From Planctomycetota bacterium (GTDB lineage Bacteria > Planctomycetota > UBA1135 > UBA2386): 8,328 nt of DNA. Position numbers and translations under genes: made by a program. Below are positions 1 to 5,875 of this stretch, piece by piece. The notes below the pieces were generated by a model. It saw only the letters and a program-made list of their open reading frames with translations. It searched no databases and was not told the origin of the DNA. Where the stretch lies: NCBI GenBank assembly GCA_003235605.1, contig QJVU01000237.1, positions 1-8,328 on the forward strand, in the 5' to 3' direction. Position 1 is the stretch's first letter; each line of letters opens with the position of its first letter.

Positions 1-775
1 ACTTCAGTGCTTCCGGGCGATCACTGCGGATGACCAGCTCGGCATCTGCCGACACCCTGCCCCAGTCGCCCCTGCCACCTCTTCCACCCCTGCCACCTCG
101 TCCTCCGCCTCCTCTGCCCCATCCTTGCCGGCGGTTTGCCTCCTTGGCGATGTTCTCCAGCGCTTGCCGCACCTGCTCCGCAGTTGGGGGAGGCTCCCGA
201 CCCTCGCTGCCGTCGGCCTCATCCCTGCGCATGGCCGCTGGCGCGCGGTAGCCGCCGCTGGGCGCCCACTCGAAAGACGGATTCACCCGCCGGATAGCGT
301 CGACGATCATCCACTCCAACTCGCCCTCGGTTATCCGATACGAAACCGAGCTGAGGACTTTGCCGTCCGGTCCGACAAAGACATGCTGCGGTGCCACGAT
401 CCACTGATCGGTGTCGGCCTTCAGGAACCGTTGGCGCACGATCCGCTCGTTGTCCTTGTTGGTGTCGGTATGAAGGCCGGTCTTGGTCGTCGCAGGCCTG
501 CCGGTGAAGGCGGAGCAGAACACACAAACGATGTTGCCCGACAGCTTCCCCAACAGCGGGTCCCTGTAGTGGCGGTGGACCAATTCGTCATTGGCCCGCT
601 CGCCCTCCAGGTTGATTGCGAACATCACCACCTTGTTCTCTGCTTTGGCCTTCTCGAGGGCTTCGTCCACAGTCTTGACCCATGCGAACCCTTGAGCGAA
701 GACGGGTGTGGAAACGAGCAGGACGGATAGCCCGGCGCCCATGGCGGCGGCTATCAGCGGGGACGGGTGGGTCAT
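1..775 (-). CDS. Exported thioredoxin-like protein with RGG-rich linker (partial, 3' end off window)
   Basis: Translating the minus strand from the ATG at 775-773 gives 258 codons with no stop, so the gene continues past position 1. A GAGGAG ribosome site (785-790) lies nine bases before the ATG. Residues 1-27 look like a Sec signal peptide: a hydrophobic core around 8-22 and cleavage after V-F-A27. Residues 30-160 read as a thioredoxin fold: a helix (DEALEKAKAENK, 37-48), strand VVMFAI (49-54), strand NIVCVFC (81-87), then VAPQHVFVGPDGKVL (127-141), where P129 fits the cis-proline and the rest the strand-turn-strand. The usual CxxC position after the first strand reads LEGER instead. The only two cysteines visible, C84 and C87, sit in a later strand, so classical disulfide exchange is doubtful. 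Residues 221-236 are almost all Arg and Gly. Planctomycete relatives with this layout often continue into HEAT-like repeats, but that part is not visible. The exact function is unknown. Confidence 0.8.
   Translation of the reverse strand, partial: MTHPSPLIAAAMGAGLSVLLVSTPVFAQGFAWVKTVDEALEKAKAENKVVMFAINLEGERANDELVHRHYRDPLLGKLSGNIVCVFCSAFTGRPATTKTGLHTDTNKDNERIVRQRFLKADTDQWIVAPQHVFVGPDGKVLSSVSYRITEGELEWMIVDAIRRVNPSFEWAPSGGYRAPAAMRRDEADGSEGREPPPTAEQVRQALENIAKEANRRQGWGRGGGGRGGRGGRGGRGDWGRVSADAELVIRSDRPEALK
68..115 (-). repeat. Arg/Gly (RGG) repeat tract with 13-bp direct repeats
   Basis: The stretch encodes RGGGGRGGRGGRGGRG (residues 221-236 of the thioredoxin-like protein). At DNA level the plus-strand 13-mer cccctgccacctc occurs at 69-81 and again at 87-99, an 18-bp period or six codons. 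The tract separates the thioredoxin-like part from whatever follows off the window and is probably a flexible, basic linker. Its in-frame period makes it prone to slippage without frameshift. Confidence 0.7.
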
Positions 776-972
776 GGTCTCTGGCTCCTCGGTGGGACAG
801 GCCAGGTTGACTGCGGCAGGCTTCCTATAACTGCAGGGCATCGGCTCAGTCCACGGCCGGACTTGTTTCCAGACCACCGGAGCCAACAAAGATGACGAAA
901 CCGAGACACTAGGCCATCCCAAGATACTTTGGAAAAAGGAGTTACGAGATGGCGGAGCGTGCCGTGCGCCTG
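776..972. other. Intergenic region between etfA and the thioredoxin-like gene
   Basis: These 197 bp separate two minus-strand genes and hold the ribosome site of the thioredoxin-like gene (785-790). I see no convincing sigma-70 promoter reading leftward and no strong stem plus T-run terminator for etfA. The minus strand carries CTCCTTTTTCC shortly after the etfA stop, but without a stable stem in front. A short palindrome, agtcc-acggcc-ggact (848-863), is too weak to call. Whether the downstream gene has its own promoter cannot be decided from sequence. Confidence 0.5.
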
Positions 973-1968
973 TCAGCTGCCGACTGCGGCCCGGATGGCT
1001 TGGCTCAAGGCCGGGAGCACCTCGAAGACATCGCCCACGATTCCGTAGTCAGCGATCTTGAAGATCGGCGCTTCGGGGTCCTTGTTGATCGCGACGACAT
1101 ATCGAGCCGTTTGCATGCCGGCCAGGTGCTGGATTGCGCCGCTGATCCCGCAGGCGATGTAGAGGGTAGGGGAGACCACCTTGCCCGTCTGGCCGACCTG
1201 TTCGCGGTGTGGCCTCCAGCCGGCGTCGACCACCGCGCGGGAGGCCCCGACTGCCGCCACCCCAGGGCCAAAAGCCTCTGCCAGGTCTTCCACCAGGTGG
1301 AAGTGCTCCGGTCCCTTGAGTCCGCGTCCGCCTGAGACCACGACTTTGGCTTCCTGGAGTGGGACCCGATCACCCGCTGCTGCAACAACCTCGGTGACGA
1401 CCGCCTTCAGGCCATCGGCGCCAAACGACGGTGCGACGACGCTGGTTGCCACGCTGCCGCCAGAATCGTTGTCTCGGGTCTCGAAGTTGTTGGGGCGAAG
1501 CGTCGCCATGAAGGGCTTGGTCTCGGCAAGACACTTCTGGTAGGCCTTGCCGGCGTAGACTGGCTTCGTGGCACCAAACCTATTGCCCTCGTAATGGAGG
1601 GCTGTTGCGTCGCTCACCAAGCCGGCCTTCATTGCGGCGGCAACCCGTGGCAACAGGTCCTTTCCCATGGCTGTGTGCGCCATGAGCACCACAGCTGGGT
1701 CCAGATCACCCAACTGCTCGAGGATGGCCCGGGCATAGCCGTCGCCACTGTATCTGGCCAGGTAGTCCGCCTCTATGGCGACTATGCGGTCGAGCGCACA
1801 GCTGGCCAGCTGCTTCTTGGCTTCGTCCAGGTCATGACCAATCACCACGGCGGTGACGGTCCCAGCCGTCTGAGCCGCAAGGTCCCTTCCCGCTCCTACC
1901 GCTTCCAGGGACGGCCTCTTGGTCCTTCCGTCACGGGCTTCGACGATGACGACAATGTTGTTGGACAT
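973..1968 (-). CDS. etfA: Electron transfer flavoprotein subunit alpha (EtfA/FixB)
   Basis: This is the 331-residue FAD-binding alpha subunit of ETF, a soluble heterodimer that accepts electrons from acyl-CoA and other flavin dehydrogenases and passes them to the quinone pool through ETF-quinone oxidoreductase. The length is normal for the family. The N-terminal domain (1-190) has the nucleotide-binding-like ETF fold, with LMAHTAMGKDLLPRVAA around 95-111. The C-terminal FAD domain carries VSGGRGL (211-217), GASRAVVDAGW (241-251), QVGQTGK (257-263) and the alpha-subunit signature LYIACGISGAIQHLAGM (269-285), followed by YVVAINKDPEAPIF (290-303) and IADYGIVGD (305-313). All the expected FAD-contact motifs are present, so the protein should be functional. 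The ATG at 1968 has a TAGGAG ribosome site five bases upstream that overlaps the etfB stop, showing cotranslation with etfB. A canonical versus bifurcating role cannot be settled here. Confidence 0.97.
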   Translation of the reverse strand: MSNNIVVIVEARDGRTKRPSLEAVGAGRDLAAQTAGTVTAVVIGHDLDEAKKQLASCALDRIVAIEADYLARYSGDGYARAILEQLGDLDPAVVLMAHTAMGKDLLPRVAAAMKAGLVSDATALHYEGNRFGATKPVYAGKAYQKCLAETKPFMATLRPNNFETRDNDSGGSVATSVVAPSFGADGLKAVVTEVVAAAGDRVPLQEAKVVVSGGRGLKGPEHFHLVEDLAEAFGPGVAAVGASRAVVDAGWRPHREQVGQTGKVVSPTLYIACGISGAIQHLAGMQTARYVVAINKDPEAPIFKIADYGIVGDVFEVLPALSQAIRAAVGS

Positions 1969-1973
1969 GCCTG

Positions 1974-1979
1974 CTCCTA
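1974..1979 (-). promoter_or_regulatory. etfA ribosome binding site overlapping etfB stop
   Basis: The minus strand reads TAGGAG, five bases before the etfA ATG. Its first three bases are the etfB stop codon (1977-1979). Ribosomes ending etfB therefore stop on the etfA initiation site, which fits equal synthesis of the two subunits. Confidence 0.8.
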
Positions 1980-2732
1980 CAAGACCTTGGCTTCGTTCTT
2001 GAGGGCATCGACCAGGGCACTTGCGCCGGCTGCTCCCTCTCCAAGGATCCTGCCGCCCGGACGCGGTGGCGGCAGGGTGAGAGACGCGATGCTCACCCCG
2101 GTTTTCGGGATCTGTATGTCCAACTCCTCCAACGGCTTCTTCTTGGCCGCCATGATGCCCTTCAGGCTCGCATAGCGGGGCTCGTTCAGCCCCTTCTGGG
2201 TCGAGATCACGGCCGGTATCGGGCAGCGCACGACCTCTCGGCCGCCTTCGATGTCCCGCTCAGCGGTGAACACGTTGTCGGCCAGGGCGAGCGTCTTGAC
2301 CTCGGTCACACACGCAATGTCCAAGAGTGCCGCGATCCGGGTCGGGACTTGGCTGTTGTCATTGTCCACAGCCTGCTTTCCGCAGAACACGACGTCATGG
2401 GGGACGCCCTTGATGTACGCGGCCAGCACCTCGGCAGTGACATGGGCATCCTGGTTCCGACCGTCGCTCTTCAACAACACGGCCCTGTCTGCGCCCATCG
2501 CCAGACAGGTGCGGAGTTCCTTCTGTGCCTCAGCGGTTCCAAACGTGACCACGGTCACGGTGGAGTCCCCGCCCGCCGCTTCCTTGGTCTTGAGGGCCTC
2601 CTCCACGGCGAACTCGTCGAAGGGGTTGAGAACGAACTCCACGCCCGCGGGGTCGATGCCGGTGCCATCGGGACCGACGACTATCTTGGAATCCGTAGCG
2701 GCGACTCGCTTGATGCAAGCGATGATATTCAT
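1977..2732 (-). CDS. etfB: Electron transfer flavoprotein subunit beta (EtfB/FixA)
   Basis: This is the 251-residue beta subunit of ETF, partner of the adjacent EtfA; in the family it holds the structural AMP and docks the dehydrogenase. The start is the ATG at 2732, giving MNIIACIKRVAATDSKI, the usual EtfB N-terminus. An in-frame TTG at 2777 would add 15 residues that do not look like the family. Visible motifs are LNPFDEFAVEEAL (35-47), VTFGTAEAQKELRTCLAMGAD (62-82), CGKQAVDNDNSQVP (117-130, nucleotide-binding region) and LNEPRYASLKGIMAAKKKPLEE (182-203). The last is the recognition loop; L190 corresponds to the leucine (human Leu195) that inserts into partner dehydrogenases. The length is typical. 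There is no clear Shine-Dalgarno before the ATG, unlike etfA. No ETF-quinone oxidoreductase or acyl-CoA dehydrogenase lies in the window. Confidence 0.96.
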   Translation of the reverse strand: MNIIACIKRVAATDSKIVVGPDGTGIDPAGVEFVLNPFDEFAVEEALKTKEAAGGDSTVTVVTFGTAEAQKELRTCLAMGADRAVLLKSDGRNQDAHVTAEVLAAYIKGVPHDVVFCGKQAVDNDNSQVPTRIAALLDIACVTEVKTLALADNVFTAERDIEGGREVVRCPIPAVISTQKGLNEPRYASLKGIMAAKKKPLEELDIQIPKTGVSIASLTLPPPRPGGRILGEGAAGASALVDALKNEAKVL

Positions 2733-2882
2733 GGGGATTACGAGGGACGGCGAGGAAGTCCGCCGGCAAGGGCGCAAGAGTGTAGGCGCCGTCAGGCCCG
2801 GGATCGAGCCTAAACCCGAAGCTGTGCCGGTATAGAATCCCTTCTGACCCTCGCCCTCTCTCTCAAATCCGGCGTGCGTCCC
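2733..2882. promoter_or_regulatory. Divergent control region between etfBA and the VWA gene
   Basis: About 150 bp separate the minus-strand etfB start from the plus-strand VWA gene start, so promoters for both must lie here or overlap the gene ends. The plus strand has a possible -10 element (TATAGAAT, 2831-2838) without a recognisable -35 box, followed by a pyrimidine-rich leader (about 2841-2865). No clear leftward promoter and no operator-like inverted repeat were found by eye. Neither gene has a good Shine-Dalgarno sequence. Confidence 0.45.
2831..2838 (+). promoter_or_regulatory. Possible -10 element for the VWA gene
   Basis: TATAGAAT contains TAGAAT, one mismatch from TATAAT, in otherwise GC-rich DNA. 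Transcription would start near 2845, leaving a leader of roughly 38 bases. There is no good -35 box 17 bases upstream, so this is a weak candidate. Confidence 0.25.
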
Positions 2883-4700
2883 ATGTTCAAGCTCTCATGG
2901 TGTCTCCTGGGTTCGGTGTTCATCCCGGTTTTCCTGTCGGTCGCACCCACGGCGGGGATGGCTTCGGCTCCGCAGCGCCGGGTCGAGTCGCAGGACGAGA
3001 AGGTCCTGCAGACCATCAGGAAGTGGTTGAAGATGTACCGGAGCCACAGCCTGGTCCCGGAAGCCTACTTGATCGGATCCAAGTCACTGTTGAAGAAGGC
3101 TGATCTGGAGCACCTGGCACAACGATCGGGTGGTGGTCGCTTCGGCGGGGGTCCAGGGCGCGGAATGGGCCTCAGGGCGCCGGGCCGCACGGGCAGACAG
3201 GAGCTGGAGATCCTGTTGCGCGAGGTACAGCGCATGGGCAGCGTCGAGGCGGCGAAGGTAGCGCTCGAGGTGGCCGCTGTGGGTATCGACCGACGCTACA
3301 AGTACACCACCGACATGGTGCCCCATACGATCCGCCACCTCGGGGAGCGGACCCTGGAACGGATGCATGGGGATGCTGTGCGCGGCTACATGTTCGCCGC
3401 TGCGAAGGGAGAGTCCGATGGGCCTCATGGCCTGAAGATCGCGCTGCAGGTCGCTGCGCTTCGTGCCCTTGCCGAGGACGACGGGCGCCACGTCAGGATG
3501 TTCGAGAGCTTGCTCTCCCACGAGGATGTGTTGGTGCGTCTGGCCGCCGCCGAGGGCCTGGGCAAGATCGGTGAGGGGCGCAGTGTCGAACAGCTCGCCG
3601 TAGCTCTGGAGAAAGAGAGCTCCCAGACCAACATGATCGCGCTGGTGTGGGCGGTTCGCGAGGTTCATCGCTTGAAGGCCGACAAGATCAAGATCGATCA
3701 CCTTCGGCGAGCGGTTGTCGCTGCAGGCAACCACCTTGCCACGGTGGACCAGCGACCAGCGTGCGAAGCACTGATTGCGTTCCTCGAGCGCTTCCGCTAC
3801 CGGGAGTCGGTACCGTGTCTGATTGGCCTGCTGGCTCGGTTCAAGTCGGACCCGTCCCTGATCTCCGCTGGCAGCCTCACACAGGTGGTTCGCCAACGGA
3901 CCAACGAGGTGTTGTGCGCCCTGACCGGGGCGTACTTCCCCGCAGACCGCCCGGATCAATGGCGGGAGTTCTGGGAGCGTGACGGCCACAAGGTCCGGGT
4001 AGACAAGATCGCCGCGGACGCAAGCGCCAAGCAGATCGAACGGGGCTATACCGTCAGCGGCGAGTTCTTTGGCATCCCGGTCCGTGGCCGCCGGGTGGTG
4101 TTCGTCATCGACGTGTCCGGAAGCATGCAATGGCCGATGCCGCAACGGGGCAGGGGCACCGGGTCCGACGACAGGGCTGGTCAGGTCCGGAAGATCGACA
4201 AGGCCAAGGAGGAACTGCTCAAGGCCGTGAACGGCATGCCCGCCGAGAACAAGTTCAACGTCGTGCTCTATGCCGTCGATGTGCGCTGTTGGCGCAAGAA
4301 GTTGGTTCTCGCCAGCGTGAGCAACAAGAAGGCCCTCGCCAGCGCTCTCGCCCGGGAGAAGGCAGACGGTGGCACCAACCTGTTTGGCGGTTTGAAGGCG
4401 GGCCTCGAGCTCAAGTCGTTGCTATACGGGGATCGCTACGACACGAGCGTAGATGAGATCTTCGTGCTCTCGGACGGCGTACCTACAGTCGGTGAGATTA
4501 CCGACATGAGCGAGATCCTGCGTCTTGTCAGGGAGACCAACCGCTACTCCGGAGTCCGCATCAACGCGATCTACCTCGGTTCCCACAGCGACGTGCGACA
4601 TCCCGGCAACCGCGGCAAGAGCGAGCGAGAAGGCGGCGAGTTCATGAAGCAGCTGGCCGAGCAGAACGGCGGCAAGTTCGTCTGGCCGGTCAACGAGTAG
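2883..4700 (+). CDS. Secreted HEAT-repeat and von Willebrand A domain protein
   Basis: This 605-residue protein starts at the ATG at 2883; an in-frame GTG at 2874 would add three residues, and neither has a clear ribosome site. Residues 1-29 form a signal peptide (hydrophobic core about 8-22, MASA cleavage site). A Gly/Arg-rich linker follows at 82-105. From about 184 to 345 there are helical HEAT-like repeats, for example HEDVLVRLAAAEGLGKIGEG (213-232), ending in LTGAYF and a DQWREFW motif (358-364). The VWA domain begins at RVVFVIDVSGSM (404-415). Its metal-ion-dependent adhesion site looks complete: D410-x-S412-x-S414, T498 in DGGTNLFGGL, and D531 in LSDG. The domain therefore probably binds Mg2+ and a protein ligand outside the cytoplasm. 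There is no C-terminal membrane anchor. The layout resembles a family common in Planctomycetota with no assigned function. The gene stands alone, divergent from etfBA. Confidence 0.9.
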   Translation: MFKLSWCLLGSVFIPVFLSVAPTAGMASAPQRRVESQDEKVLQTIRKWLKMYRSHSLVPEAYLIGSKSLLKKADLEHLAQRSGGGRFGGGPGRGMGLRAPGRTGRQELEILLREVQRMGSVEAAKVALEVAAVGIDRRYKYTTDMVPHTIRHLGERTLERMHGDAVRGYMFAAAKGESDGPHGLKIALQVAALRALAEDDGRHVRMFESLLSHEDVLVRLAAAEGLGKIGEGRSVEQLAVALEKESSQTNMIALVWAVREVHRLKADKIKIDHLRRAVVAAGNHLATVDQRPACEALIAFLERFRYRESVPCLIGLLARFKSDPSLISAGSLTQVVRQRTNEVLCALTGAYFPADRPDQWREFWERDGHKVRVDKIAADASAKQIERGYTVSGEFFGIPVRGRRVVFVIDVSGSMQWPMPQRGRGTGSDDRAGQVRKIDKAKEELLKAVNGMPAENKFNVVLYAVDVRCWRKKLVLASVSNKKALASALAREKADGGTNLFGGLKAGLELKSLLYGDRYDTSVDEIFVLSDGVPTVGEITDMSEILRLVRETNRYSGVRINAIYLGSHSDVRHPGNRGKSEREGGEFMKQLAEQNGGKFVWPVNE

Positions 4701-4722
4701 TGGCAGGCTGACCGCGTTCCGA

Positions 4723-5598
4723 TCAGATCGAGTCCAAGCCGTCCACGAAGAACCCGGCGCGGCCAGCTGTTGTGAGCGGCAGTCCCAAGGCGCAGGCTAC
4801 CGGCGGGACCTGGGGGCCGGCCACCAGCTCGGTGCGGTATGGAGGGATCAGGACCGTGGCGGTGTGGCGGCCCAGCTGCGCCATGGCACCGGAAAGGAGC
4901 CGCCTGACGTCGATGTCTTCGCCGCCAAGTTCATGCCACCAGCCTGCAAAGTCCTGGCCCTTTCCGTAGCAGGCGTATGCGCGCACGCTGCCCGCCTCAT
5001 CCAGGACCATTGTTCGCATGGGGTTGGCCGACAACAGCCGCGCCATCGCTTCCAGGTCGCGGCGTACCCTGAGAGGCTTGCGTTCGTGGAGAGCCCAGAG
5101 CGCTGGTACGTCTCCGACCTGAGCCGGCCGCACCGCGGGGTCCGACCGGTGCTGATCGAAACGCACCCGCACCTCCACTTGGCGCCCCAAGGGCTCGAAA
5201 CCGAAGCCACGATAGAAGGCCCATTGGTCTGACCATAGCAGGGCAAGATCAAGGCCCTCGCTGCGCGCGAGACTCAAGACGTGTCTCAGCAGTGCAGTGG
5301 CATGACCTCGCCCACGGTGATCCGCCTTGGTGGCCACCGACCCGATCAACAACGCCCGCACACTGCCTTCTTGGGTTGCAAGAGTGACCTTGTTGGTCAT
5401 CACGTGGGAGACAAGCCCCGTGCTTTCGAACATACCCACTCGTGTGACCCGCGCCCTGCAGTGGTAGGCCTCCGGGAAGGTGCCAATCAAGGCGTGTGCC
5501 CCGTCAAGACCCAGCCATGATGCCACCTCGCTGTTGGCATGGCCGAGCTCGCTTCGTTGTAGGGGACGAAGCCCCCGCACGACGTCAACGCTCGTCAT
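4723..5598 (-). CDS. Tandem GNAT-type N-acetyltransferase in the flagellar operon
   Basis: This 291-residue protein is probably cytoplasmic and has no signal or membrane segment. The N-terminal GNAT domain (about 8-150) has the acetyl-CoA pyrophosphate loop in LLIGSVATKADHRGRGHATALL (83-104; R-G-R-G-H-A at 95-100) and the later GNAT motif SDQWAFYRGFGFEPLG (123-138), so it should transfer an acetyl group from acetyl-CoA. A second stretch starts again like a GNAT domain at VRPAQVGDVPALWALHE (156-172) and continues through MRTMVLDEAGSVRAYACYGKG (194-214). It lacks an RxxGxG loop, suggesting a degenerate second domain as in other two-domain GNAT enzymes. The ATG overlaps the stop of the upstream small gene (ATGA) and has an AGGAG site six bases before it, inside that gene. 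Cotranscription with flgKL suggests a flagellar link, but the substrate (protein, sugar or small molecule) is unknown. Confidence 0.88.
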   Translation of the reverse strand: MTSVDVVRGLRPLQRSELGHANSEVASWLGLDGAHALIGTFPEAYHCRARVTRVGMFESTGLVSHVMTNKVTLATQEGSVRALLIGSVATKADHRGRGHATALLRHVLSLARSEGLDLALLWSDQWAFYRGFGFEPLGRQVEVRVRFDQHRSDPAVRPAQVGDVPALWALHERKPLRVRRDLEAMARLLSANPMRTMVLDEAGSVRAYACYGKGQDFAGWWHELGGEDIDVRRLLSGAMAQLGRHTATVLIPPYRTELVAGPQVPPVACALGLPLTTAGRAGFFVDGLDSI

Positions 5599-5864
5599 GA
5601 CTGGCTCCTGCGGTAGGCCTCTTCGAGCTTGCGGCGGAGATCCATGGCGGTGATGAAGTCCTCGTCTGCCTTCTTCAGGGCATCCATGAACTGGTCGGTG
5701 CTGCCCGTCTGCCAGTCCTTCGGTGGGCCGCTTTGCCCGGCAAGCTCCTCGAGCCGCTCCAACATCCGGCGAAACGCGGGGTCCTTGGAAACCGTGCCGG
5801 AACCGTGTTCAGGTCGTTGCGGTTGGCCTGTGGGGCCCAGGTGGGTGATGTTGTCGGCTACCAC
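5595..5864 (-). CDS. Small flagellar-operon protein of unknown function
   Basis: This 89-residue protein starts at the GTG at 5864, six bases after a GGGGGA ribosome site that abuts the flgL stop codon. It lies 11 bp after flgL and overlaps the acetyltransferase start by 4 bp, so it is almost certainly translated as part of the operon. Residues 1-28 are polar and rich in Gly, Pro and Gln, probably disordered. Residues 28-43 (KDPAFRRMLERLEELA) and 56-86 (about DQFMDALKKADEDFITAMDLRRKLEEAYRR) look like two amphipathic, charged helices. There are no cysteines, signal peptide or membrane segment. I do not recognise the family. Size and helical character would suit a flagellar export chaperone, a small secreted component or an adaptor, but no motif for FlgN, FliS, FliE, FliW or CsrA is visible. 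Confidence 0.82.
   Translation of the reverse strand: MVADNITHLGPTGQPQRPEHGSGTVSKDPAFRRMLERLEELAGQSGPPKDWQTGSTDQFMDALKKADEDFITAMDLRRKLEEAYRRSQS
5605..5609 (-). promoter_or_regulatory. Ribosome binding site of the acetyltransferase
   Basis: AGGAG lies six bases before the acetyltransferase ATG, within the last codons of the 89-residue gene. Together with the ATGA stop/start overlap at 5595-5598 it indicates translational coupling. Confidence 0.7.
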
Positions 5865-5875
5865 TGCTCGTCCCC

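Noticed and set aside
125..730. Plus-strand 201-codon open frame over the thioredoxin-like gene
   Set aside because: The minus-strand frame has a signal peptide, a Shine-Dalgarno site and a recognisable fold. The plus-strand product has no signal or family resemblance and is a GC-rich shadow.
801..836. Plus-strand TTGACT and TATAAC boxes as a promoter
   Set aside because: The spacing between them is only about 13 bases instead of about 17, and no plus-strand gene follows.
2733..2777. TTG start extending EtfB by 15 residues
   Set aside because: The extension is Arg/Ser/Pro-rich and unlike EtfB N-termini, TTG is rare, and no ribosome site precedes it. The ATG at 2732 gives the family's normal start and length.
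3084..4145. Minus-strand 353-codon open frame opposite the VWA gene
   Set aside because: Long, but its product is rich in His, Arg and Leu without any motif, and it lies wholly antisense to a protein with clear HEAT-like and VWA signatures.
4701..4730. Terminator in the 22-bp convergent gap between the VWA and GNAT genes
   Set aside because: The only palindrome, CGATC-A-GATCG at the GNAT stop, cannot form a stable hairpin and no T-run follows on either strand.
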